NCBI RefSeq assembly: GCF_030540835.1
Contig: NZ_JAUOEK010000172.1
Coordinates: 103,042 to 167,041 of the forward strand
Direction of reading: 5' to 3'
Origin: Flavivirga aquimarina
GTDB lineage: Bacteria > Bacteroidota > Bacteroidia > Flavobacteriales > Flavobacteriaceae
DNA: 64,000 bases
Every line of letters starts with the position of its first letter. Position 1 is the stretch's first letter. The notes under the pieces are model-generated. The model made no database searches. It saw nothing but the letters and a program-made list of their open reading frames with translations, and was not told where the DNA came from. Shown here piece by piece: positions 27,573-37,774 of the stretch. The translations under genes were made by a program, and so were the position numbers.

Positions 27573-29531
27573 ATGAACATTAAAGGAAAGATAAAAGCAT
27601 TAACCTGCCCTATATTTTTGTTATGTTTTGCACTAATTTTTAGTTGTAATAAACAAAATAATAAACCAATAGATTTAAATATTGCAGAATATTTAAGTTA
27701 CGCAAATTCAGATACTATATATCCATCTGCAAAGCAAATAGAAATGCTTAAAGCAGTCATGCCAAAACAGTCTTTTCAACTGGCACCATCCATTACAGCC
27801 AGAGACTACTGGAGTAAAATTGCAGCTAGTGAATCTGGTAAAGACTATTTAAAGGAAGCATTATCGGAGCTTGAAAAAGAACCAGAAGTTCCTATAACAG
27901 ATAGTATTTACAGACTAGCCAATAAGCAAGGAAATCGTGGCATTTATAAACCCAGATATTACCGTACAATGGAACGGCTAGAACACTTTATACTAGCAGA
28001 ATGTATAGAAAATAAAGGACGTTTTTTATCCCAAATAGCCGTTTATTCCAATGCCATTTTAGCTATGAAATCATGGTTGCATCCAAACCATGATGACGAT
28101 GAAAATGGCGTTCTGGAGGGGAGGCGAGTCTCTATAGATTTGGGAGCTCGAAAATTTGGGTCGGTTTTAGCATTGGCAGAAGTTCTTTTAGGAGATAAAC
28201 TTAAGCAAGATTTAAGAGATAAGATCACAACACATCTTCAATGGCGAATTATAGATTCTTATTTAAAAAGTTGTGAGATTTTAGATAAAAATAATAAATG
28301 GATTAAAAGTACCAGCAACTGGAATTCTGTATGTACTAGTGGTTCCGTATTTGTATCAATTACAATTTCTAAAAAAGAAGAAGAGCGTCTTGCTGCTATT
28401 GGGTGTGCCTTAAATAGTATGAAATATTATTTGAGTGGTTTTGGTAGCGATGGCTATTGTTCAGAAGGGCTTGGCTACTGGGGGTATGGCTTTGGTCATT
28501 ATTTACAACTTGCACAAACAATATATGATTATACAGATGGCAGGATAAATTTATTTGATGCCGATAATCCTGAGAAATTAAAAAACGTTGGGAATTTTCC
28601 TGAAAAATTTGAAATCCAAAACAGAAGGTGTTCGCCATTTTCAGATGGCGTTTCTTCAATTAGAAGAGGGAATAGTTTTGCTTATGCGTTATCTGCTAAA
28701 CATTATGGATCTATAAAACCAACAGGATTGAGAACAGAAGAAGCTGTAGAACAATTAATGGTTTGGAATAGCCCTGAATCTTTCAATTATGATAAAAATA
28801 CAGACAGAGAAGCATTAGAATTACCTGATTATTCTTATTTCGATGATTTTGGAATGGTAATTTCTCGAGGAAAACAAAACGTGCCTTTTTCAATAGCAAT
28901 GAAAGCAGGTCATAACAAAGAAAATCATAATCATAGCGATGTTGGTACTTACACACTGGTATTAAATAGTGATATAATGGCGGGAGATATTGGCGCACCA
29001 TCTTATACCGCAGGAGCATTTTCGCCAAATAACAAAGCACGAAGCTCTTGGGGACATCCTGTACCAAGAATAGATAATACACTTCAATCAAATGGGAGGG
29101 CGTTTTCCGGTGAAATAATTGCTACAGCATTTTCTGAGGAAACTGACAAAGTCGTGATGGATATAAAAGCAGCCTATGAAATCCCTTCTTTGGAAAAGTT
29201 AATACGAATAATAGAAAATGATAAATCAGGATTAGGAACTATCACGATTAAAGATTCGTTTTCTTCAACAAAACCAGTAACATTTGGTATTGCAATAATG
29301 ACTTTAAATACATATGAAATTATTGATAGTAATACCGTAATCATAACTTCTAAAAACCAAAAGGTAAAAGCAGAAATAAAGGGGAATGGCGCATCTATCA
29401 AAATTACAGACGAAGTAGTTCCTGTTAAAAAGTTAAGAGAGGGTGCACCAGCATATAGAATAGGAGTTGATTTTACAGAGCCAATTAAGAATGGGACAAT
29501 AACAGTAAAATATACACCCGTTTTTGAATAA
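27573..29531 (+). CDS. Heparinase II/III-like lipoprotein, probable polysaccharide lyase
   Basis: 652 residues. Lipoprotein signal with Cys near residue 25 (FALIFSCNKQ). N-terminal alpha-toroid to about 400 (NWNSVCTSGS near 250, YWGYGFGHYLQLAQ near 305). The C-terminal beta-sandwich has the heparinase II/III hallmark H447-N-K-E-N-H452-N-H454-S-D-V-G. Expected to cleave a uronic-acid-containing chain by beta-elimination in the periplasm or at the surface. It differs strongly from the 910-residue protein at 4527. The operator at 27490 lies just upstream. Gaps downstream are short, so it may head a long transcript. PL family not assigned. Confidence 0.75.
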   Translation: MNIKGKIKALTCPIFLLCFALIFSCNKQNNKPIDLNIAEYLSYANSDTIYPSAKQIEMLKAVMPKQSFQLAPSITARDYWSKIAASESGKDYLKEALSELEKEPEVPITDSIYRLANKQGNRGIYKPRYYRTMERLEHFILAECIENKGRFLSQIAVYSNAILAMKSWLHPNHDDDENGVLEGRRVSIDLGARKFGSVLALAEVLLGDKLKQDLRDKITTHLQWRIIDSYLKSCEILDKNNKWIKSTSNWNSVCTSGSVFVSITISKKEEERLAAIGCALNSMKYYLSGFGSDGYCSEGLGYWGYGFGHYLQLAQTIYDYTDGRINLFDADNPEKLKNVGNFPEKFEIQNRRCSPFSDGVSSIRRGNSFAYALSAKHYGSIKPTGLRTEEAVEQLMVWNSPESFNYDKNTDREALELPDYSYFDDFGMVISRGKQNVPFSIAMKAGHNKENHNHSDVGTYTLVLNSDIMAGDIGAPSYTAGAFSPNNKARSSWGHPVPRIDNTLQSNGRAFSGEIIATAFSEETDKVVMDIKAAYEIPSLEKLIRIIENDKSGLGTITIKDSFSSTKPVTFGIAIMTLNTYEIIDSNTVIITSKNQKVKAEIKGNGASIKITDEVVPVKKLREGAPAYRIGVDFTEPIKNGTITVKYTPVFE

Positions 29532-29590
29532 TTGATAAAAGATAATTCAAAGTGTTTTTTTGAACAATTATTTTTTGAAAATTAAGTAAA

Positions 29591-31237
29591 ATGAAAAATC
29601 ATTTAATGCTTCTTGCCAATGTCTTATTTGCTGTAATGCTTTCTAGTTCTTGCATGGCAATAAACTTATCCATGCCAAGTATTTTTGCAGATCGTATGGT
29701 TTTACAACGGGGGCAAAATGTACCAGTTTGGGGAATAACCGATGCTAAAGCCCAAGTAGAAGTTGTATTTGCAGGACAAAAAAAGGTGACAAAGGCAGAT
29801 GCTAATGGTAAATGGCGCATTGACCTTAATCCAATGAAAGCTTCAAAAGAATCAAGGATTATGAGAGTGTCAGTAAGCCTCAATGGCAAAAGTAAGGAGC
29901 TAAAAATATTAGATGTATTAGTTGGCGAAGTGTGGTTGGCTGGTGGACAATCAAATATGTACCGACCTTTCAGAATGTTAATAGGAAAAGCCGTAGACCC
30001 AAAATATGAACCTATTGCAGAGTATTTGCGTAACGAAGCAGCAACAGCAAATGATCCGCTATTCCGTCAGTTTAGAGTAGGTCGAGAACATAGTGTTTTT
30101 GAAGAGAAAACTCAGGGAAGAGGTAAATGGTCCAAAGCCGTACCAGGTGATGTCAATGAATTTTGCGGAACAGCCTATTTCTTTGCCCGTGAATTACGTC
30201 GCGAGTTAAATGTGCCAGTGGCCTTATTAAGTTGTAATCTGGGGGCAACCAGAGTGGAACCGTGGATACCTATGAGTGCCTATCAGAAAAACGATACGCT
30301 TAAAACTTATTATGAAGAACAAATCAATTTACATAAAAAACAATTAAAATCTTGGAATCAAGAGAAAGAAGACGATAAGTACCAATTAGAATTAGCAAAA
30401 TGGCAAACCAAAGCCAATGAAGCTAAACAAAATGGAAGTAAGGAACCAAGAAAACCCAGAAAACCAGAAGCTCCAAACAGAGACAAACAAGTTCCATCCA
30501 CTTTATACAATGCTATGATTCATCCAATGATTCCTTATGCTATCAAGGGTGCTATTTGGTATCAAGGAGAGAGTAACCAAAACAACTTCCCAGAGCAATA
30601 TGCAATGCGTCTATCAGCTATGATAGAGGGGTGGCGTGAAGCCTGGGGACAAAATAAATTGTTCTTCTATTACTGTCAGTTGGCAAATTATAAAAAGGTG
30701 AATTCAGAGCCTCTCGAAGAAACCGATAGTTGGGTTATTGTACAAGATCAGCAACGACGAGCCCTAACTATTCTAGATGCAGGAATGGCTGTTTTAAATG
30801 ATATAGGAGAAGCAAAGGACATTCACCCAAAGAATAAAGTTGATGCAGGAAAACGGCTTTCATTATGGGCTATGAAACAAGTATATGGGAAGCATATCGT
30901 GTGTAGTGGTCCAATTTACAAGAGTTCGGTAATTAAAGGGAATAAAGTACTTATAACATTTGATTATGCTGGTTCCGGTTTAATGGTAGGAAAAAAACAT
31001 TTGATGGAACCAACAGTACAAGTAAACACCCCTTTGCAACGTTTCCAAATTTGTGGTAGTGATAGACAGTGGGAATGGGCTAAAGCGAAGATTATTGGTC
31101 AAAATAAAGTTGAAGTTTGGCATAAAGATATTCAAGACCCAGAAGAGGTTCGATATGCTTGGTCCCCAAATCCAGAAGGAGCCAATTTATATAATAAAGA
31201 AGGATTGCCTGCATCGCTATTTAAAACCAAGAATTAA
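29591..31237 (+). CDS. SGNH-type carbohydrate O-acetylesterase (sialate O-acetylesterase-like)
   Basis: 548 residues, Sec signal of about 23 residues. N-terminal beta-sandwich (IFADRMVLQRGQNVPVWG), then an SGNH hydrolase domain: block I AGGQSNMY with Ser121, AIWYQGESN (oxyanion block), and DIHPKN with D410 and H412. In marine PULs this family removes acetyl groups from glycans. A charged Lys/Pro-rich insertion (about 275-300) is also found in the second copy at 50888, with which it shares the C-terminal NPEGANLYNKEGLPAS motif. The two are clear paralogues. It starts 59 bp after the lyase. Confidence 0.88.
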   Translation: MKNHLMLLANVLFAVMLSSSCMAINLSMPSIFADRMVLQRGQNVPVWGITDAKAQVEVVFAGQKKVTKADANGKWRIDLNPMKASKESRIMRVSVSLNGKSKELKILDVLVGEVWLAGGQSNMYRPFRMLIGKAVDPKYEPIAEYLRNEAATANDPLFRQFRVGREHSVFEEKTQGRGKWSKAVPGDVNEFCGTAYFFARELRRELNVPVALLSCNLGATRVEPWIPMSAYQKNDTLKTYYEEQINLHKKQLKSWNQEKEDDKYQLELAKWQTKANEAKQNGSKEPRKPRKPEAPNRDKQVPSTLYNAMIHPMIPYAIKGAIWYQGESNQNNFPEQYAMRLSAMIEGWREAWGQNKLFFYYCQLANYKKVNSEPLEETDSWVIVQDQQRRALTILDAGMAVLNDIGEAKDIHPKNKVDAGKRLSLWAMKQVYGKHIVCSGPIYKSSVIKGNKVLITFDYAGSGLMVGKKHLMEPTVQVNTPLQRFQICGSDRQWEWAKAKIIGQNKVEVWHKDIQDPEEVRYAWSPNPEGANLYNKEGLPASLFKTKN

Positions 31238-31364
31238 CAAATTATGAAAGAACTAAATGCCAAAACAAGCAGTTCGCTCTACTTTGCATTTTTGGACAGG
31301 AGGAGCAACCTAATTTTAACATAAGTATTCATATTAAATCGATTTAAATAAAAAAGTAACTATT

Positions 31365-33137
31365 ATGATTATAAAAAAACTATTATTAAGCTGTCTTTTA
31401 TTTGTGATAACGATGGGAGCTGTACAGGCTCAATCTGGTGCGTCCTCATTGGATCCTTACGCCAATGAAACTGTAGCTGAAAGAGATGCGCGAATGGAAT
31501 GGTTTCGTGTAGCACGATTTGGAATGTTTATTCATTGGGGTGTTTACGCTGTTCCAGCAGGAACCCACAAGGGTAAAAAAATAGACGGAATAGGAGAGTG
31601 GATTATGTCTAAAGGAGAAATCCCTATGGCAGAATATCAAAAATATGCTAAAGAGTTTAATCCCATTAAATACGACCCAGAAGCATGGGTAAAGCTGGCT
31701 AAAGAAGCTGGAATGAAATATATTGTTATTACTTCGAAACATCATGATGGTTTTGCATTGTTTGATTCAAAAGTCTCGAAATGGGATGTTATGGATGCTT
31801 CTCCTTATGGAAAAGATCTTATTGCTCCCTTGGCCGAGGCTTGCAAAAAGAATGGTATTAAGCTAGGGCTTTATTATTCTCAAGCTCAGGATTGGAATCA
31901 AGGTGGTTCAGCTCGAGGCAATGAATATAAAGGCAAATGGGATCCTGCCCAAGAACATGATATGGACGATTATATTAAAACTATTGCAGTACCTCAAGTA
32001 AAGGAAATTTTAACACAATACAAGCCAGCAATATTATGGTGGGATACGCCACGTGGAATGAATGATGAACGAGCAGAACAATTCTTACCCCTTTTAAAAC
32101 TAGCACCAGGAATCATTCATAACAATAGACTTGGTGGAAAATACAAAGGAGACATCAGTACGCCAGAGCAGCATATACCAGGTACAGGTCTTCCTGGTGA
32201 TTGGGAATCATGTATGACCATGAACAAAACATGGGGATACAAAAGTTACGATAACAAATGGAAGTCTACCGAAACACTTGTGCAAAACCTTGTTGATATT
32301 GCTAGTAAAGGCGGAAACTATTTGCTTAATGTAGGACCAACAGCTGAAGGGCTAATACCAGAACCAAGCATTGAACGATTAAAAAATATAGGAGCTTGGA
32401 TGGATAAAAATAGTGAATCAATCTATAGTACAAGTGCTAGTCCTTGCCGTACTCCTGCATGGGGACGTATCACCACACTTACAAAAGGAAAAAATACCAC
32501 ACTATATCTTAACGTTTTTGATTGGCCAGAAAATGGCACGATATTTCTTCCTATTACCAATAAGGTTATGTCTTGTAACTTGCTTGTGGATAAGTCTCAA
32601 AAATATAAAACCAAAACCGATGAGCAGGGTACCACAATATCTTTAGTAGGTAAAGCTCCAGATGCAATAAGTTCTGTTGTTGTCCTAAAATTAAGCGGTA
32701 AACCTGTGGTAAGTGACGCAGACAAGATCAAGCAAAATAAGGACGGAACCGTTTTATTACCTGCGCAAAAATCCATAATTAATAATGTGATAGGCTCTCA
32801 TGTAACTTATAATAAAGTAAACGATTGCATCGATCAATGGTCAAATAAAAAAGCGACAGTAGATTGGGATTTCACTGTTGATAAAGTTGGCACCTATACA
32901 ATTTCGATGCACATAGCTTCAGAAGAAGAGAGTGCAATAGAACTAATTATTGCAGGACAAACAATCCAGACCAAACTACCTGCAACAGGTGGATTCAAAT
33001 CTTATAAAACAGTTAATGTTGGGGAAGTAGTTATAGATAAAGCGGGGGATCATAGCATACATCTCAAGCCAACACGAGATAATTGGAAGCCTGTGAATTT
33101 GCAAAGTGTAAAATTATCATTGAATTCCAAGAAGTGA
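31365..33137 (+). CDS. GH29 alpha-L-fucosidase with C-terminal beta-sandwich module
   Basis: 590 residues, Sec signal ending GAVQAQ. GH29 barrel from about residue 30: RFGMFIHWGVYAVPAG, YIVITSKHHDGFALFDS, GLYYSQAQDW, and the nucleophile D227 in LWWDTPRG. Then come WESCMTMNKTWGYK and SKGGNYLLNVGPTAEG, both fully conserved. After residue about 350 a small beta domain follows. A second beta-sandwich at about 460-590 (VDWDFTVDKVGTYTISMHIA) resembles a CBM or DUF5077-like module. Retaining removal of alpha-L-fucose. It is the intact counterpart of the relic near 24744. Confidence 0.95.
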   Translation: MIIKKLLLSCLLFVITMGAVQAQSGASSLDPYANETVAERDARMEWFRVARFGMFIHWGVYAVPAGTHKGKKIDGIGEWIMSKGEIPMAEYQKYAKEFNPIKYDPEAWVKLAKEAGMKYIVITSKHHDGFALFDSKVSKWDVMDASPYGKDLIAPLAEACKKNGIKLGLYYSQAQDWNQGGSARGNEYKGKWDPAQEHDMDDYIKTIAVPQVKEILTQYKPAILWWDTPRGMNDERAEQFLPLLKLAPGIIHNNRLGGKYKGDISTPEQHIPGTGLPGDWESCMTMNKTWGYKSYDNKWKSTETLVQNLVDIASKGGNYLLNVGPTAEGLIPEPSIERLKNIGAWMDKNSESIYSTSASPCRTPAWGRITTLTKGKNTTLYLNVFDWPENGTIFLPITNKVMSCNLLVDKSQKYKTKTDEQGTTISLVGKAPDAISSVVVLKLSGKPVVSDADKIKQNKDGTVLLPAQKSIINNVIGSHVTYNKVNDCIDQWSNKKATVDWDFTVDKVGTYTISMHIASEEESAIELIIAGQTIQTKLPATGGFKSYKTVNVGEVVIDKAGDHSIHLKPTRDNWKPVNLQSVKLSLNSKK

Positions 33138-33298
33138 AAGATCAAGGACAATAAACCTTCAAATTAAAAGAGTGAGTGAGGTTGTAACAACGCTAAATTT
33201 CGTAGGCTTGCCCTTAATTATTTACTAAAACAAGTCTTGATGATAGTCTAGAAAGTGAAGATTTAAATAAATTAAAACTCTAAATAGAAAACTATAAA

Positions 33299-35101
33299 AT
33301 GAAGAAACAGGTTTTAAAAAACAACTTTTTGTTTTTAATGATTATGTTTATGCAAGTTTCTGGGCACCAATATTTTGCGCAAAATCGAACTGAGGATGCA
33401 TGGACAGTTCGTTATAATACACCTAAAGCTCAAGAATTATTTACAATATCGACCTTAAAAGAAGGATTCACATTCAAAACGAATCCTATTAATAAAAATA
33501 CTGGAGATTTATATGCGTATTGTCATTTAAAGATAGATAATCCTATTAAAGAATTAAGATTTAATTATGAACAAATAGGAGAAACAATGTCGGTTCCTAT
33601 AACATTATTAGACGCTGCTGCAAATGAATTGTGGAGATTTGATGGGAAAAGTAGATCATCAAAATTGATTGAACTTAAAGATTTAAAAGTTAGAGGTCAA
33701 CTTGTTTTTAGAATTGAAAAAGATAAAGGCGTTGAAGTAACCAATGCTTTATCACATGTTGTAAGTAATATTAAATTTACTTTAGACGATACAAAACCTG
33801 TAATAGATAAAGATGGATTTATTCTAGTTGATAACATTACTGACTTTAGAGGTTATGCAGCAGAGGATAATGTAAAAATTAAGCTTAAGCCAGGACCTTA
33901 TAAAATTGACAAATCCTATTGCACACGTTTTGTTGAGCTTTCTGGAAATAATTGCCAATATGATTTAAATGGTGTTAGTATTATGGTAAATACTAAATTA
34001 TTTGCTAACAAGAGTTTAGCCAGAGGGAATAGTGAGAAAAGTTTGTACTGTGCATTGGAAATATCGGGAACACATACGACCATGGAAGGACCGTATATTG
34101 AAACTTATGGAAACTATTATGGCCATCAAAGTAAAAACAAAATATTTAATTTAGTAGGTGTAGATGTAACATTGAAAAATGCAGAAGTAAGAACTGCAGG
34201 CTCAAATCCATGGGGATATGGAAGCTTTTATGGGTTAGGAGGAAATGATGTGCGTAAAATGAATGGGATTCGAATAGGGTATCCAGCTGAAGATATTAAA
34301 TTGATTGGTTGTAAAGTACACATGCGAGCCATGGGACATGCCATTTTTGTACAAGGTGCTAAAAACACTTTGATTGAAGATTGTCATGTTGATGGATTAC
34401 TAAGAACTACGGATGATATTTTAGCCGAAAAGTCTGGTTATGCTTTCGATAAAAACTTTAAAGCGGCAAAAGGAGGATATGTTGAAGGCGCTATTGTGGC
34501 TGAAGATGGCTCTTTTCTACCGGGAGAAATGTTTTCAATGAGTGAGGATGGCATTCGGATATATACAGGGACATCTCCAGGCCCCTTAACAGGTTCAACA
34601 ACAATTAAGGATTGTACAGTAACAAATATGAGACGCGGTATTTGTACAGGTTTGAATGCTAAAGGAGACACCGTTATTAATTGTAGAGTAACCAATACTA
34701 TTGCTGCTGGATTCAATGTGGGGAACCAAGATGTACTTATTAATTGCAGTGCTGATGCTAAATATGCAGAAGCTTTTTGTATTACTAATGCCAAAGCCAA
34801 AAAAGCTTCTGTAGATATTGAAATTCTTGATAGCAGAGAAGGAATGAATAACAATCTGCTAGCAGCGATAAATGGTACAGGGCATAAAGTGACTATTAAA
34901 ACGTCCAGTACTTCTTTTATCCCTCCACTTTTGACAATAGAACTGTCATCCAGAAATGGATATGCATACTATCAACGTTCAGGAGTAAGTGCCTCGGATA
35001 TTCAATTGGATAACCAAACCGAAGCAAAAGTTCTTCTTTTACCAGGGGCAAAAAACGCTCAAATTGATAGTGTGGGAGAAGTTTTAGATCAAACAAAATA
35101 A
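33299..35101 (+). CDS. Parallel beta-helix protein, family shared with 48410 and 53449
   Basis: 600 residues, Sec signal ending QYFAQ. An N-terminal beta-sandwich-like part (about 30-170) precedes a right-handed parallel beta-helix from about 175 (FILVDNITDFRGYAAEDNVKI onwards). Core motifs shared with the two other paralogues: NPWGYGSFYGLGG, MGHAIFVQGAKNTLIEDC, LLRTTDDILAE, MSEDGIRIYTG, TNMRRGICTG, ADAKYAEAF. Such helices are typical of lyases, polysaccharide hydrolases and epimerases; the conserved RTTD and EDGIR stretches are candidate catalytic or binding residues (inference). Unlike its paralogues it has no lectin module and no T9SS tail. It lies between GH29 and a GH92-like gene. Confidence 0.8.
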   Translation: MKKQVLKNNFLFLMIMFMQVSGHQYFAQNRTEDAWTVRYNTPKAQELFTISTLKEGFTFKTNPINKNTGDLYAYCHLKIDNPIKELRFNYEQIGETMSVPITLLDAAANELWRFDGKSRSSKLIELKDLKVRGQLVFRIEKDKGVEVTNALSHVVSNIKFTLDDTKPVIDKDGFILVDNITDFRGYAAEDNVKIKLKPGPYKIDKSYCTRFVELSGNNCQYDLNGVSIMVNTKLFANKSLARGNSEKSLYCALEISGTHTTMEGPYIETYGNYYGHQSKNKIFNLVGVDVTLKNAEVRTAGSNPWGYGSFYGLGGNDVRKMNGIRIGYPAEDIKLIGCKVHMRAMGHAIFVQGAKNTLIEDCHVDGLLRTTDDILAEKSGYAFDKNFKAAKGGYVEGAIVAEDGSFLPGEMFSMSEDGIRIYTGTSPGPLTGSTTIKDCTVTNMRRGICTGLNAKGDTVINCRVTNTIAAGFNVGNQDVLINCSADAKYAEAFCITNAKAKKASVDIEILDSREGMNNNLLAAINGTGHKVTIKTSSTSFIPPLLTIELSSRNGYAYYQRSGVSASDIQLDNQTEAKVLLLPGAKNAQIDSVGEVLDQTK

Positions 35102-35141
35102 CTAATTAAATGCCTGAAATAGTTGAAAACAGAATTGCTAT

Positions 35142-37493
35142 ATGATAAAGAAATCAATTAAATATATCGTTTTATGTACATTTTTAGTGCTTTTTGCAAG
35201 CTTACAAGCACAAGTTAAACCTGTAGATTTAGTAAACCCATTTGTAGATACACATAATTCGCGTTGGTTTTATTTCAACTCAGCAAGTCGTCCTTTTGGT
35301 ATGGTAAACCTAAGCCCTGATACAGATACAGATAAAACGTGGAGCTCAGGATACCTTTACGGTAGTGATTCTATTCGCTGTTTTAGCCATGTGCATGCAT
35401 GGCAATTAGCAGGTGTAGCTGTAATGCCAACTACAGGTAAATTTAAAGGGCATGAAGGGATGGATGTTTATCAATCATCATTTAGTCACGAAGGAGAAAT
35501 AGCAAAACCCGGATACCATAAAGTGTTTCTGGAAGATTATGGCATTTCGGTTGAATTAACATCTTCGACTCGAGTGGGATTCCACCGGTATAAATTCCCT
35601 AAAAGTAAAAATAAATCGATCATTTTTGATACAGGAGCTAGATTAGCACACGGGCCAACAACCTTTTCTAAGGTTTGGAAAGTTAGTAATACAGAAATAG
35701 CGGGTGTGCAAGTTTTAAAAAAAACGGGGAGACGCCCTAAAGATACTCCGGTATATTTTGTTGCAAAGCTCAATAAACCGTTTGATTCCTTTAAAGGATG
35801 GGTAAATAACAATATGCTTAAAGTAAAAACGGACACCATTCAAGGTGTAAATGCGGGTGCAGGGTTGTTTTTTAAAAACGAAGAGGCCAGTGAAGTATTA
35901 ATGAAAGTGGGTATTTCTTATGTAAGTGTAGAACAGGCTCGTAAAAACCTTGATACAGAAATCAATCATTGGGATTTTGATAAAGTAGTTGATGAATCGT
36001 TAAATACTTGGAATGATTGGCTCAGTAAAATTGAAATAAAAGGAGGGACTCAAAAACAACAAGTAAAGTTTTATACCGATTTATGGCATGCATTATTAGG
36101 ACGAAGAATTATAAGCGATGCTGATGGGAAATACACCGATATGACAGGCGAACAGCCAGTAATCAGAAGTGTTAAGTTAGATAAGAATGGGAAACCCTTA
36201 TTTCCTCATTACAATTTTGATGCGTGGTGGGGCAGTCATTGGTCGCTAAATATTTTATGGTCTATGGCATACCCTGAACTTATGGATGGATTTTGTAACA
36301 CTATGGTAGATATGTACCAGAACGGAGGACTAATACCTAGAGGTCCCTCGGGAGGGAATTATACTTTTGTGATGATTGGAGATCCTTCAGTGTCATTTTT
36401 TGCTACAGCTTATAATAAAGGCATTCGAAATTATGATATCGAAAAAGCCTATGAAGGATTGCGGAAAAATGCTTTTGTTGGAGGTTCTCGTGACCATGCA
36501 GGTTATGAGCATAACATTCCAGCCTATGGAGGCGGGATGCAGTATTATGTAGATCAAGGATGGGTACCAGAAAGCATTAAAGCCAAAGGAGGGCATAAGG
36601 ATGGTGCGTCTATGACATTAGAATATGCATACCAGGACTGGTGTTTATCTCAATTATCAAAGGCATTAAATAAAGAAGAAGATTATAAACTCTTTAGTAA
36701 ACGATCTTTAAACTATAAAAACTTATGGAATCCAGAAACAAAAATGATGCACCCTAGAGAAATAGATGGTAGTTGGATTAAAGACTTTAAACCTGTGGTT
36801 GATGATTTTAATGCACGTGGTTTTTGTGAAAGTAACTCTGCAATATATACACATTTTGTTCCACAAGACATGGGAGGTTTAATTGAATTATTTGGAGGCA
36901 AAGCTGTTTATAATGATTTTTTGAATGCATCATTTAAAAAGGGTAAAGAACTAGATTTTGTTGGTGAAGGAAAAAACCATGCCGCTAGTTGGATTGATTA
37001 TGGTAACCAACCCGGTACAGGAATGGCACATGTGTTTAATTACTCGGGAGCTCCTTGGTTAACACAAAAATGGGTACGAAAAGTAAAAGAAGTGTATGGA
37101 GATACAACACCCTATGGAGGTTATAAAGGAGATGAAGATCAAGGGCAGATGGGAGCTTTGGGAGTTTTAATGGCGATGGGAGTTTTTGAGCTTGATGGTG
37201 GTGTTTCTGTAAAACCATATTATGAAATTACAAGCCCGCTTTTTGATGAAGTTACCATTCACTTGAATAATGAATATTATCCAGGAGAAAAATTTGTAAT
37301 AAAGACTTCCAATAATCTATCTGAAAACATTTATATCCAATCAACAAAATTGAATGGTAGCGCTTTAAATAACTGTTGGTTTTATCATGATGATTTCGCA
37401 GAGGGCGGTACTTTAGAAATAAAACTAGGGCAACAGCCTAATAAAGAGTGGGGTGTAGCTATACCACCACCTTCATTAAATTTAGAGGATTAA
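35142..37493 (+). CDS. GH92-family protein (alpha-mannosidase-like)
   Basis: 783 residues, Sec signal ending SLQAQ. N-terminal beta-sandwich beginning DLVNPFVDT, with SRPFGMVNLSPDT and CFSHVHAWQ, then an alpha/alpha barrel (FYTDLWHALLGRR, WWGSHWSLNILWSMAYPE, DMYQNGGLIPRG). Candidate acid E563 in CESNSA; candidate base residues in the GDEDQGQMGA motif (D664, D666), matching the GH92 pattern. GH92 enzymes are calcium-dependent inverting exo-alpha-mannosidases. The sequence departs from typical gut members in several conserved loops, so another alpha-linked sugar is possible. It starts 40 bp after the beta-helix gene. Confidence 0.82.
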   Translation: MIKKSIKYIVLCTFLVLFASLQAQVKPVDLVNPFVDTHNSRWFYFNSASRPFGMVNLSPDTDTDKTWSSGYLYGSDSIRCFSHVHAWQLAGVAVMPTTGKFKGHEGMDVYQSSFSHEGEIAKPGYHKVFLEDYGISVELTSSTRVGFHRYKFPKSKNKSIIFDTGARLAHGPTTFSKVWKVSNTEIAGVQVLKKTGRRPKDTPVYFVAKLNKPFDSFKGWVNNNMLKVKTDTIQGVNAGAGLFFKNEEASEVLMKVGISYVSVEQARKNLDTEINHWDFDKVVDESLNTWNDWLSKIEIKGGTQKQQVKFYTDLWHALLGRRIISDADGKYTDMTGEQPVIRSVKLDKNGKPLFPHYNFDAWWGSHWSLNILWSMAYPELMDGFCNTMVDMYQNGGLIPRGPSGGNYTFVMIGDPSVSFFATAYNKGIRNYDIEKAYEGLRKNAFVGGSRDHAGYEHNIPAYGGGMQYYVDQGWVPESIKAKGGHKDGASMTLEYAYQDWCLSQLSKALNKEEDYKLFSKRSLNYKNLWNPETKMMHPREIDGSWIKDFKPVVDDFNARGFCESNSAIYTHFVPQDMGGLIELFGGKAVYNDFLNASFKKGKELDFVGEGKNHAASWIDYGNQPGTGMAHVFNYSGAPWLTQKWVRKVKEVYGDTTPYGGYKGDEDQGQMGALGVLMAMGVFELDGGVSVKPYYEITSPLFDEVTIHLNNEYYPGEKFVIKTSNNLSENIYIQSTKLNGSALNNCWFYHDDFAEGGTLEIKLGQQPNKEWGVAIPPPSLNLED

Positions 37494-37774
37494 ATAGACG
37501 GTTTTACTTTAAGATTTTGATTTATTGTAAAAAGCTAAATAAGGATGAGGAATTTAGTTGAGAATGAAATTTATGCTCGACTGAAAACTTCTAATGGTTT
37601 GTTTACAATTAATATTATTATACAAATAAACACTCTTCTATCTTATAGACGGCAAAAAAAATATCAGTGAGGGTTATAAAACAGGTAGATTATTGAGATT
37701 ATAAAGAATAAGTTTATAAACTTGTTTTGAGTAGTAAATTAAACCAAAAGAATAATATATACATTTTACAAAAG

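Noticed and set aside
37727..37774. Earlier in-frame start for the 37775 sulfatase
   Set aside because: The extra 16 residues are hydrophilic and would spoil the lipoprotein signal peptide.
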